Part shown: piece by piece, positions 25,210 to 32,559 of the stretch
How positions within the stretch are numbered: position 1 is the stretch's first letter
How the letters are laid out: each line of letters begins with the position of its first letter
NCBI RefSeq assembly: GCF_006716425.1
Contig: NZ_VFOZ01000001.1
Location: 2,046,001-2,110,000 of the forward strand
DNA: 64,000 bases
DNA from: Actinoallomurus bryophytorum
Lineage (GTDB): Bacteria > Actinomycetota > Actinomycetes > Streptosporangiales > Streptosporangiaceae
Reading direction: 5' to 3'
Translations under genes and position numbers: made by a program
Notes under the pieces: generated by a model
The model's database searches: none
What the model was told of the DNA's origin: nothing
What the model saw: only the letters and a program-made list of their open reading frames with translations

Positions 25210-25666
25210 CCGCCTCGGTGCAGACCGGCGGCCCGCCGTTGGACGCCGCCTGCTCGAGCAGGCGGTAGAGCGTCTCCCGCTGGGTCTCGTCGAGCGCGCC
25301 CAGCACCTCGTTCTCGACCGCCGCGAGCGCGCACTCCGCCTTGCACAGGCGGTCCACGCCGGCGTCGGTGAGGTCGACGACGTGACGGCGCCGGTCCTCG
25401 GGTGAGCGCCGGCGCTCGATCAGCGCTTCGGCCTCGAGCTCGTTGAGCAGTCCGACGATGTTGGTCCCGTCCATCTCCAGCATGCTCGCGAGCGCCTGCT
25501 GGGTGCAGCCTTCGTTCCCGCGCAACACGGTAAGGGCGACCAGATGCCGCGGTCGGAGACCGAGCGGCGCGAGCACCGACTCGGCGCGCAGGCGTATGCG
25601 TCGCGCCAGGTGGTCGAGCAGCGCGCCCGACCGGTGCGTTTGCTGGTTGACGGGCGGAGGAGCCAC
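25196..25666 (-). CDS. MarR-family transcriptional regulator
   Basis: The 156-residue winged-helix protein has the MarR core: LGLRPRHLVALTVLRG, then CTQQALASMLEMDGTNIVGLLNELEAEALIERRRSPEDRRRHV with the wing DRR motif. GTG 25666 is chosen because GGGATAC-type upstream sequence leaves no better start and the domain begins normally. Upstream in-frame codons run through the operator. It is divergent from an azoreductase gene, with a perfect inverted repeat between them. MarR proteins in this position repress flavin-dependent quinone or azo reductases until an electrophile modifies or binds them. The single Cys at the recognition helix entry (EGCTQQ) could be a redox sensor. Confidence 0.9.
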   Translation of the reverse strand: MAPPPVNQQTHRSGALLDHLARRIRLRAESVLAPLGLRPRHLVALTVLRGNEGCTQQALASMLEMDGTNIVGLLNELEAEALIERRRSPEDRRRHVVDLTDAGVDRLCKAECALAAVENEVLGALDETQRETLYRLLEQAASNGGPPVCTEAVNER

Positions 25667-25705
25667 GAACGAAGTGTATCCCAGAGCACCCTGGATCCAT
25701 GTGAT

Positions 25706-25732
25706 ACAAATGATTTGTCCTACACAAATCAT
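25706..25732. promoter_or_regulatory. MarR operator, overlapping palindromes
   Basis: ATGATTTGT (25710-25718) and ACAAATCAT (25724-25732) form a perfect 9-bp inverted repeat with a five-base centre. The overlapping ACAAAT-G-ATTTGT (25706-25718) is a second palindrome, giving three ACAAAT half sites. The site lies 40 bases from the marR-type start and 18 from the azoreductase start, so it can repress both. Confidence 0.65.
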
Positions 25733-25750
25733 CCATGGGAGATCATCAAT

Positions 25751-26398
25751 ATGTCGCACCTGCTGCACATCGACTCGAGCATCCGGGGCGAGCACTCCAT
25801 CAGCCGCAGGCTCACCGCCCGTGCCGCCGACGCATGGCGCGCCGCGCATCCCGGGGGCACCGTCACGCATCGCGACCTGGGACGCGACCCCCTCCCGCAC
25901 CTCGACGAGGCCGGCGGCCTGGCGCGGATCACGCCGCCCGACCGGCACACCGCGGCCCAGGCCGCCTCGTGGGAGCTCACCCGCCGGCTGGTCGAGGAGG
26001 TGCGGCAGGCGGACACGGTCATGCTCGGCCTCCCGCTCTACAACTACGGCGCGCCCAGCAGCGTCAAGGCCTGGGTCGACCACCTCGTCGCCCCGGGTCT
26101 TTCGCTCGACCCGGAGACCGGCACCGGTCTCCTCGGCGGCCGTGAGTTCCTCGTCCTCGCGTCCCGTGGCGGCGGGTACGGCGAGGGCACGCCGCGCGAC
26201 GGGTGGGACCACGCGGAGGCGTGGCTGCCGCACGGTGTGTCGGCGATGGGCCTGGAGCCGCGCTTCATCACGGCCGAGCTCACGCTCGCCGAGGTGCAGC
26301 CCGCGATGGCCGAGCTGATCCCGCTGGCCAGGGAAAGCCTCGCCGCCGCCGAAGAGGCGATCGACCGGCTGTGGTCCACCGAGTCCGTCCCGGCCTGA
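25751..26398 (+). CDS. FMN-dependent NADH-azoreductase (AzoR-like)
   Basis: The 215-residue flavodoxin-fold protein shows the FMN phosphate loop DSSIRGEHSISRRL (about 8-21), the isoalloxazine-binding PLYNYGAPSSVKAWVDHL (about 97-114) and the RGGGYG loop (about 139-144). AzoR enzymes reduce quinones and azo compounds with NAD(P)H and protect against electrophile stress. ATG 25751 has GGGAGA upstream. It is controlled by the divergent MarR protein through the operator between them. Confidence 0.93.
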   Translation: MSHLLHIDSSIRGEHSISRRLTARAADAWRAAHPGGTVTHRDLGRDPLPHLDEAGGLARITPPDRHTAAQAASWELTRRLVEEVRQADTVMLGLPLYNYGAPSSVKAWVDHLVAPGLSLDPETGTGLLGGREFLVLASRGGGYGEGTPRDGWDHAEAWLPHGVSAMGLEPRFITAELTLAEVQPAMAELIPLARESLAAAEEAIDRLWSTESVPA

Positions 26399-26415
26399 AG
26401 GGCGGCACCCGCCGG

Positions 26416-26446
26416 GGTGCCCACCGATCCGTCACCGGTGGGCACC
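26416..26446. terminator. Bidirectional hairpin between azoreductase and MFS genes
   Basis: GGTGCCCACC and GGTGGGCACC form a perfect 10-bp stem with an 11-base loop. It lies between two convergent stops (26398 and 26460). Confidence 0.65.
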
Positions 26447-26459
26447 TGGCACGGATCGC

Positions 26460-27713
26460 CTACCCGGCGGCCGTCCGCGCGAGGTCCGCGTCCTGCCCGG
26501 GCTCGGCCGCCGGCGGCACCACCCGGTCCTGAGGGCCGGGAACGGCCGTACGCCGGGCGATCGCCGGGCCCAGGGCTCCGACGCCGAGGGCGGCGCCGAC
26601 CCCCGCGACGGCGCTGAACCACCAGACGACGGCGGGACCGGCGGTGGCGTACACCGCGGTGCCCGCCCCGAGCGCGATGAACCGGGCGATCCCCCAGGTC
26701 CACTGGTAGGTCCCCTGGTACCGGCCACGGGCGTCCTCGGGGGCGAGGCCCGCGACGATCGCGCCCGCGATTCCGCCGGTCGCCGCCTCGCCGACCGACC
26801 ACAGCGCGACCGTCCCGCCGTAGGACCACACGTCGTGGGCCATCCCGGTGGACGCGACGCCGACCGCGATGAGCATGCTGGCCCCGACCAGCACCGGGAT
26901 CTGCGGGACGCGGGCCAGGACGTTGGTCGCGATCGGCTGCAACACCACGACGAGGACCGCGTTGAGCGTGGCCATCAGCCCGAGCGTGGCCGGGGACAGC
27001 CCGTGGTCGCGGATGGCCAGCGGCAGGCAGACCTCCGTGAGCGAGTAGATCACCAGCGCGATGCCGAACAACGGCAGCAACGCTCGCATCAGCGGATCGC
27101 GGAACACCACCGCGTACCCCCGCCCGCTGACTCCCGCCGCGGCCCCACCGCCGCGCCCGGCCGGCAGCAGCGCGACCACGATGACGGCGTACGCCAGCGA
27201 GGTCGCCGCGTCCACCGCGAACAGCGACCAGTAACCGTGGGCCGCCAGGAACCCGCCGAGTATCCCGGCCATCGCCGTGCCGATGTTGACCGCCCAGTGG
27301 AACAGCGAGAACGCCGTACGCCGCCGCTCGGCCCTCACGGTGTCGGTCAGCAGGGCGCCGGCGGCCGGGCTGACCATGCTGCCCGCCGCGCTGAGGAGTA
27401 CGGCCGCGAGCGCCAGCGTGACCACGTTCGGCGCGGCGAAGAGCAGCCCCTGCGCGGTGGCCGTACCGATCAGGCCGATGAGCATCGTGGGACGCCGGCC
27501 CGTACGGTCGGCGAGCAGCCCGCCGGCCATCGGCCCGACCAGGTTGCCCGCGCCGAGCGCGCCCAGGACGTACGGGACCTGTTCGGTGCGGACGCCGCGC
27601 GAGCCCAGGTAGAAGACCAGGAACGGCGTGACCACGTAACCGAGCCGGTTCACGACGGTGCCCGCGAAGATGATCCAGACGGCGCGAGGCAGCCCGCTGA
27701 AGGTGGAGAGCAT
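26460..27713 (-). CDS. MFS transporter, 12-helix drug-efflux type
   Basis: The 417-residue protein has about 12 hydrophobic helices, MFS motif A (GGLLADRTGRRPTMLIG, about 64-80) and a central loop near 195. It resembles DHA1-type exporters such as MdtG/YfnC-like pumps. ATG 27713 gives the normal N-terminus with TM1 beginning at residue 11. It is divergent from a DUF5937-like HTH gene with 70 bases between starts, and an inverted repeat lies in that gap. The likely role is export of a compound sensed by the neighbour. Confidence 0.9.
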   Translation of the reverse strand: MLSTFSGLPRAVWIIFAGTVVNRLGYVVTPFLVFYLGSRGVRTEQVPYVLGALGAGNLVGPMAGGLLADRTGRRPTMLIGLIGTATAQGLLFAAPNVVTLALAAVLLSAAGSMVSPAAGALLTDTVRAERRRTAFSLFHWAVNIGTAMAGILGGFLAAHGYWSLFAVDAATSLAYAVIVVALLPAGRGGGAAAGVSGRGYAVVFRDPLMRALLPLFGIALVIYSLTEVCLPLAIRDHGLSPATLGLMATLNAVLVVVLQPIATNVLARVPQIPVLVGASMLIAVGVASTGMAHDVWSYGGTVALWSVGEAATGGIAGAIVAGLAPEDARGRYQGTYQWTWGIARFIALGAGTAVYATAGPAVVWWFSAVAGVGAALGVGALGPAIARRTAVPGPQDRVVPPAAEPGQDADLARTAAG

Positions 27714-27731
27714 GGTCGAAAGACTGCGGCG

Positions 27732-27749
27732 TGGCTAGGCTCAGAGCCA
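27732..27749. promoter_or_regulatory. Inverted repeat in the MFS/HTH divergent region
   Basis: TGGCT (27732-27736) and AGCCA (27745-27749) frame the inner palindrome GGCTcAGAGCC-like core. The site is 18 bases upstream of the MFS start and 34 upstream of the regulator start, in the right place for an operator. Arms are short, so the call is weak. Confidence 0.3.
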
Positions 27750-27783
27750 TTGATTAAGCCCAGACCGAATCCACGGAGGCCGC

Positions 27784-28761
27784 ATGCTGTCCGAGCTGGC
27801 CTTCACGGCCGATGACCTGGCGCTGACCCGCTTCGCGGTCTCGCAGATGTGGGAGGTCGTCACCAGCTTCCGGTTGCTCGCGTCGGGCTCGGCGCATCCG
27901 GTGCACCGGCCCTGGCTCGACCAGGTACGCCCGCGGGTGGCCGCCGCAGGGCTGGACTCGGGCTGGCTGGCCGATCTCGTCCCGTCCTCCAACTACCTCC
28001 CCGATTTCCTTACGCCGCCCCCCGGCGAGCCGGCACCCGCCCTCGCCGCGGAGCTGGCCGCCATACGCGCGACCCCGGCCGACCAGGTACGGGCCGACCT
28101 CGGCACCCTCGACGGCAAGAGCCGCGGCGGTGCGCGCCGCCGTGCCCTGCACACGGATCCCGGGACGCAGCTGACCCGCGTCACCGAGGAGATCGAGGCC
28201 TACTGGGAGGTGGCGCTCGCGCCGTACTGGGCCAAGATCCACGCGCTGCTCGACGCGGAGCTCTTCCGCCGCTCCCGTCAGGTGGCCGAGCACGGCAGCG
28301 GTCACCTCTTCAACGACCTTCACTCCACGCTGCGCTGGGACGACAACACTCTCCACCTCGTACGCAGGCGATGCGGTATCTCCCGCGCCAGCACCGGGCC
28401 GGGCCTGTTGCTGGTGCCGTCCGTGTTCGCCGTCCACGTCTTCACCTGGTCCCGCCCGCCGGCGCCGCCCCAGCTCGCCTATCCCGTACGCGGTATCGGA
28501 ACACTGTGGGAGACCGGCCGGGTGCGACGCGCCGACGCGATCGCCGCCGTGATCGGCCGCTCGCGGACCACGCTCCTGATCGAGCTGGCGGCTCCGGCCT
28601 CCACGACCGACCTCGCCCGCCGTACCGGCATCTCGGCGGCCGGCGTCTCCCAGCACCTGACCGCCCTGCGCGACGCCGGAATGGTCAGCGCCCACCGCGC
28701 CGGCCGCTCGGTCCTGTACGCCCGTACGGCGATGGCCGAGTCTCTCCTCACCACGAGCTGA
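27784..28761 (+). CDS. ArsR-like HTH regulator with DUF5937-type N-terminal domain
   Basis: The 325-residue protein has an N-terminal domain typical of actinobacterial DUF5937 regulators (MLSELAFTADDLALTRFAVSQMWE, with FLTPPPGEPAPALAAELAAI further on). A C-terminal winged helix follows (about 255-320: RTTLLIELAAPASTTDLARR, then SAAGVSQHLTALRDAGMVSAHRAGRSVLY). GGAGG lies five bases before ATG 27784. These proteins usually control a divergent MFS pump, as is the arrangement here. The N-terminal domain probably senses the ligand. Confidence 0.85.
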   Translation: MLSELAFTADDLALTRFAVSQMWEVVTSFRLLASGSAHPVHRPWLDQVRPRVAAAGLDSGWLADLVPSSNYLPDFLTPPPGEPAPALAAELAAIRATPADQVRADLGTLDGKSRGGARRRALHTDPGTQLTRVTEEIEAYWEVALAPYWAKIHALLDAELFRRSRQVAEHGSGHLFNDLHSTLRWDDNTLHLVRRRCGISRASTGPGLLLVPSVFAVHVFTWSRPPAPPQLAYPVRGIGTLWETGRVRRADAIAAVIGRSRTTLLIELAAPASTTDLARRTGISAAGVSQHLTALRDAGMVSAHRAGRSVLYARTAMAESLLTTS

Positions 28762-28768
28762 CCCGGAT

Positions 28769-28802
28769 TCCCAGATGTGGGATAGCCTCTCATATATGGG
28801 AG
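28769..28802. promoter_or_regulatory. Two dyads upstream of the XRE-cupin gene
   Basis: TCCCA-GATG-TGGGA (28769-28782) is a perfect 5-bp dyad. CTCTCATATATGGGAG (28787-28802) is a near-perfect second one with the same TCCCA/TGGGA-like half sites 18 bases on. They lie directly before the probable start at 28814 and may be the autoregulatory operator. The ATG at 28775 falls inside the first dyad, which argues against it as a start. Confidence 0.4.
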
Positions 28803-28813
28803 AGGTCGAGCAG

Positions 28814-29362
28814 ATGGAGACCCGGCTGGCGGAGCGGCTCGCGGAGCTGCGGGTCGAGCGTGGCTGGTCGCTGGACGAGCTCGCGGGGCGTACGGGGATC
28901 AGCCGCTCGACGTTGTCCCGGCTGGAGCGGGTCGAGATCAGCCCGACGGCGTCACTGCTGAACACCCTGTGCGCGACGTACGGGCGGACGCTGTCGCGGC
29001 TGCTCGCCGAGGTCGAGCCGGAGCCCCCGCCGCTCGTACGCGCCGAGCGTCAGCCGGTGTGGCGGGACGACCATTCGGGGTTCACCCGGCGATCGGTGTC
29101 TCCGCCCCATGCCGGGTTGCGCGGCGAACTCGTCGAGGGCGTGCTGCGGCCGGGGGCCGACATCTCCTACGACGAGCCACCCGTGCCCGGTCTGGAGCAG
29201 CACATCTGGGTGCTGGAGGGCACGCTGGAGGTCACCACGGATGGCGCCGTCCACGAGATCCGCACCGGTGACTGCCTGCGTTTCCGGCTGTGGGGTCCCT
29301 CCCGGTTCCACTCTCCTGGCCCCGGCCGGGTCCGGTACGCGCTGATGATCGTGCTGCCGTGA
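28814..29362 (+). CDS. XRE-family regulator with cupin domain
   Basis: The 182-residue protein joins an N-terminal HTH_3 domain (about 1-60: LAERLAELRVERGWSLDELAGRTGISRSTLSRLERVEISPTA split across the helices) to a C-terminal cupin (about 95-180, ending LRFRLWGPSRFHSPGPG). Cupin-XRE proteins sense small metabolites and often regulate adjacent catabolic or acetyltransferase genes. ATG 28814 follows GGGAGAGG by eight bases. It overlaps the next gene (GTGA), so it is co-expressed with a GNAT acetyltransferase. Confidence 0.9.
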   Translation: METRLAERLAELRVERGWSLDELAGRTGISRSTLSRLERVEISPTASLLNTLCATYGRTLSRLLAEVEPEPPPLVRAERQPVWRDDHSGFTRRSVSPPHAGLRGELVEGVLRPGADISYDEPPVPGLEQHIWVLEGTLEVTTDGAVHEIRTGDCLRFRLWGPSRFHSPGPGRVRYALMIVLP

Positions 29363-29898
29363 GCGCCGTAACGTCCGGCGGGGTCACCATCACCCGGCTG
29401 TCCGCCGACGCGCTTCGCGACCACATCGAGGGGCTGGCCGCCCTGCTCGCCGAGAGCGTCGCCGGCGGCTCGTCACTCGGTTTCCTGATGCCCTTCGACC
29501 ACGACGCGGCGGCGGCCTGGTGGCGCACCCGGCAGGCCGCCATGGCCGACGGCGGCCTCCTCGTCTGGGCCGCGGGCGGGCCCGGCGGTGTCACCGGCAC
29601 GGTGAGCCTCGCGCTGGAGAGCAAGCCCAACGGCCGGCACCGCGGCGAGATCGTCAAGCTCATGGTCCGGAGCGACGCCCGTGGCAGAGGGCTGGCACGC
29701 GCTCTGCTGGCCACCGCCGAAGACGCGGCGCTACGGGCGGGCGTGACCCTCCTGCTCCTGGACACCGCCACCGGCAGCGCCGCGGACCATCTCTACGGCG
29801 CCACAGGCTGGACGCGGTACGGCATCGTCCCGGGGTACGCCGCCGATCCGGCGGGTTCCCTCGAGGACTGCAGCTTCTACTACAAGAACCTTCTCTGA
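29359..29898 (+). CDS. GNAT-family N-acetyltransferase
   Basis: The 179-residue protein has the acetyl-CoA pyrophosphate-binding motif VRSDARGRGLARALLATAE (about 117-135) preceded by the strand GEIVKLMV, and ends with the typical GWTRYGIVPGYA strand. These enzymes transfer acetyl groups to amines. GTG 29359 overlaps the XRE-cupin stop by GTGA. The pairing with a cupin regulator suggests that the acetylated substrate or product may be sensed. Substrate is unknown. Confidence 0.9.
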   Translation: MSAVTSGGVTITRLSADALRDHIEGLAALLAESVAGGSSLGFLMPFDHDAAAAWWRTRQAAMADGGLLVWAAGGPGGVTGTVSLALESKPNGRHRGEIVKLMVRSDARGRGLARALLATAEDAALRAGVTLLLLDTATGSAADHLYGATGWTRYGIVPGYAADPAGSLEDCSFYYKNLL

Positions 29899-30057
29899 CC
29901 GCTGATACGTACGCCCTGCCGGTCCCGCGGCGAGCTGGACGCCGCGCTGACCCGGCCGAGACGGCGTCGACGATCGTGGCCGTCCGGCAGGGCGGCCGAC
30001 GACACCGCGCGGTTCGACCGGGCCGTGGCCGGCGTCCTCGCCCTGCCCGCCCGGGCC

Positions 30058-31029
30058 CTAGGGTCTGAGGAGGACGGCGCCGATGGAGCGGCGTTCCTCC
30101 AGGTCGGCGTGGGCCTCGGGCGCCTGCTCCAGCGGGTACGCCGCGTGGACGCGCGGGACGAGGTCGCCCGCGGCGGCGGCGTCGAGCGCCCGCTCGGCAT
30201 CCGCACGCTGCTCCGCGGCGGGCTTGGCGAAGGCGATGGCCAGCGGTGCGACCACCGACAGCCCGCGCCGTACGAGCCGGCCGGTGTCGAGCCCGACCCA
30301 GCTGCCGGACGCGAGGCCGTACACGCCGAACCTCCCGCCGCCCTCCGCGGTGGCCTCCAGCGCCTGCTCGCCGACGGTGCCACCGATCGCGTCGAGGACG
30401 ACGTCGGCGCCCCGCCCATCCGTGGCCGCCCTGACCTCGGCGACCCAGCCGGGCCCGCCGTAGTCGACGGTGACATCGGCGCCGGCCCCGGCCGCCGCGG
30501 CGATCTTTCCGGGGCCGCCGACCGCGCCGATCACGCGGGCTCCCGCCGCCCGGGCCAGCTGCACGAGCAACGAGCCGACGCGGCCCGCCGCGGCGGTGAC
30601 CAGCACGGTCTCGCCGGCCCGTACCCCCATCACCGACAGGATGCCCGCGGCGACGGCGCCGGCCTGGAACACCGGGACCGCCCGCTCCAGCGGCAGCCCG
30701 TCCGGCACCGGATAGACGTTTCCGGCCTCGGCCAGGGCCGCCTCCGCGTACCCGCCGGCGTTGCCGAGCGTGGTCGCGACGACGAGGCGTCCCTCCAGCG
30801 ACGGGTCGGCGTCCGGCCCGACCTCCACGACCCGGCCGCCGACCTCCATGCCCGGCTCGTACGGCAGCGGGACCGGATGCCGCCCCGAACGGACGATCGT
30901 CTCCCCAAAGATCACTCCGGCCACCTCGACGGCCACGACCACCTGCCCGGCCGACGGGCGCGGCGCCTCCGCCTCCTCGATCCGCAGCACCTGCGGCGGC
31001 CCGAACTCACGCACTCGAATGACGCGCAT
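30058..31029 (-). CDS. Zinc-type dehydrogenase / NADPH:quinone oxidoreductase
   Basis: The 323-residue medium-chain dehydrogenase-like protein carries a GroES-like N-terminal domain (YEPGMEVGGRVVEVGPD about 57-73) and a Rossmann domain with VTAAAGRVGSLLVQLARAAGARVIGAVGG (about 140-170). It lacks the zinc-binding Cys pattern, as in quinone oxidoreductases (QOR). Such enzymes reduce quinones or enones with NADPH. ATG 31029 has GGGAGA upstream. It is divergent from a TetR gene, with GAGACA/TGTCTC operators between them. It is probably induced by an electrophile. Confidence 0.92.
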   Translation of the reverse strand: MRVIRVREFGPPQVLRIEEAEAPRPSAGQVVVAVEVAGVIFGETIVRSGRHPVPLPYEPGMEVGGRVVEVGPDADPSLEGRLVVATTLGNAGGYAEAALAEAGNVYPVPDGLPLERAVPVFQAGAVAAGILSVMGVRAGETVLVTAAAGRVGSLLVQLARAAGARVIGAVGGPGKIAAAAGAGADVTVDYGGPGWVAEVRAATDGRGADVVLDAIGGTVGEQALEATAEGGGRFGVYGLASGSWVGLDTGRLVRRGLSVVAPLAIAFAKPAAEQRADAERALDAAAAGDLVPRVHAAYPLEQAPEAHADLEERRSIGAVLLRP

Positions 31030-31066
31030 CAACCGTCTCCCTGTCGATTGACGGCACGCACCGATC

Positions 31067-31188
31067 GAGACACGATGTCTCATCTGGGGCGAACCGTCCG
31101 AGAACGAGTCTCGCCACGGCCCGCCCACCGCGGCAAGCGTCAGTCCGGCCGCACCGTCCCATCCGAGACAAGGAGCGCGAACTGTCTC
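31067..31188. promoter_or_regulatory. Three GAGACA/TGTCTC dyads between QOR and TetR genes
   Basis: GAGACA-CGA-TGTCTC (31067-31081) is a perfect palindrome. GAGA-ACGAG-TCTC-like sequence lies at 31100-31112. GAGACA (31165-31170) and TGTCTC (31183-31188) form a third, wider pair that overlaps the proposed TetR start. Their position between divergent genes marks them as TetR operators controlling both. Confidence 0.6.
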
Positions 31189-31790
31189 AGCCGACCGAGA
31201 ACCTCCGCGTACGGCGCACCCGCACCCTGCTCCGCACGGCGCTGGTCGAGCTCATCGAAGAACGCGGCTTCGACCGGCTGACCGTCGGCGAGATCACCCA
31301 GCGGGCCATGGTGAGCCGCGCCGCCTTCTACCGGAACTACAACGACAAGTTTCACCTGGTGGAGCAGATCTTCGACGAGGCGGTCGTCGCGCTCGTCGGC
31401 ACGATGTCCGATGACGACCGGCCGGTACGGGAGCGCTGGACCTCCTTCTTCGAGCACATCTCCACCTACCACCGGCTCTACGGCGCCCTGCTCGGCAGGA
31501 CCGGCAGCCCGTGGTTCGCCAACAGGATGCGGACCACCCTGGCCGAGTTGGCCGAGCGGCACGTGCCCAGCACCGCCGGCGTCTCCACCGGGCTGGTGCC
31601 CACCGTCATCTCGGGGATGTTCGTGCAGACCATCACCTGGTGGCTGGAGAACGACCGGCCGTCGCCGCCCCACGAGATCGCCGACAGGTCCGCGAGGCTC
31701 GCCTCCGCCATCCTCGCCGAGGCGAACAGCTGGCCGGGACCGCCGCCCGTCCGCTCGCGGCGGCGACCGGCGGGCGAGAGGGGGACGTGA
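31182..31790 (+). CDS. TetR-family regulator, probably starting at CTG
   Basis: The open frame carries a complete TetR HTH (LRVRRTRTLLRTALVELI, then LTVGEITQRAMVSRAAFYRNY). The first ATG in frame is at 31308, in the middle of that HTH. No ATG, GTG or TTG exists in frame upstream. CTG 31182 has AGGAG six bases ahead and gives the normal N-terminal length, so it is the best start (202 residues). The ligand domain has few distinguishing residues. It is divergent from the QOR gene, and the shared dyads suggest that it represses that gene. A frameshift in place of a rare start cannot be excluded. Confidence 0.75.
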   Translation: MSQPTENLRVRRTRTLLRTALVELIEERGFDRLTVGEITQRAMVSRAAFYRNYNDKFHLVEQIFDEAVVALVGTMSDDDRPVRERWTSFFEHISTYHRLYGALLGRTGSPWFANRMRTTLAELAERHVPSTAGVSTGLVPTVISGMFVQTITWWLENDRPSPPHEIADRSARLASAILAEANSWPGPPPVRSRRRPAGERGT

Positions 31791-31930
31791 TCGGCTCTCT
31801 TCGGCGGGGCAGGGCAGAATCGAGGCGATCGGGACACCCCTGGACGGAGCCCGCCGGCCGTTCCTCCCCCGAACGATGATCCGGATGTCTTTGATCTGCA
31901 GGGGTATGCCCGACATGATCAGGAGGTCAG

Positions 31931-32359
31931 ATGAGACTGTCCATGAAGCCGCGCACCGCTCCCGGCCGGGTGGCCACCGGTGCGTACATCCTCCACACCG
32001 GGCTCGAGAAACTGAACGGCGGCGACGAACGCGCCACCGGCGTGCACAGGACGGCCGCCAACGCCTTCCCGTTCCTGGAGGCGGTCCCGCCGCGCCGGTT
32101 CCTGCGCGCGCTCGCCATAGCCGAGATCGCGACGGGTACGGCACTGCTCGCGCCGGTCGTGCCGGCGGCGCTCGCGGGCGCCGCGCTCACCGGGTTCTCC
32201 GGCAGCCTGCTCGCGATGTACATGCGGACCCCGGCCATGCGCCGGCCGGGCAGCATCTGGCCGAGTCAGGGAGGCGTCGCGGTCAGCAAGGACGTCTGGA
32301 TGCTCGGTATCGGGCTGGGCCTGCTGGCCGACGCCGCGTCCGAGCGGCGGAGGAAGTGA
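31931..32359 (+). CDS. DoxX-like small membrane protein
   Basis: The 142-residue protein has about four hydrophobic segments and a DoxX-like N-terminal (VATGAYILHTGLEKL). AGGAGG lies four bases before ATG 31931. DoxX proteins are often linked to redox or thiosulfate metabolism, but the subgroup is undefined. Bases 31791-31930 hold no gene. Confidence 0.65.
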   Translation: MRLSMKPRTAPGRVATGAYILHTGLEKLNGGDERATGVHRTAANAFPFLEAVPPRRFLRALAIAEIATGTALLAPVVPAALAGAALTGFSGSLLAMYMRTPAMRRPGSIWPSQGGVAVSKDVWMLGIGLGLLADAASERRRK

Positions 32360-32559
32360 CCACACCGGTTCCCCGCGGAGGCTGACGGGCCGGCCGTACG
32401 CCGTTCGCGTCGTCCGAGTGAGGCGTGTCATCAGGCTGAGGGTGGGTCGCGTGGTCCCAGGATGTTTCTGGCCTTCCTCCCCCGCGCCGGGCCGCGCAGA
32501 CTCGGGGAGCAGATGCCGACGTGCCCAGGAGACGATCGGCCACGGGAGAAGGGCCCGCC

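Noticed and set aside
28775-28813. ATG 28775 as the XRE-cupin start
   Set aside because: It falls inside a palindrome, while ATG 28814 has a good RBS and a normal domain start.
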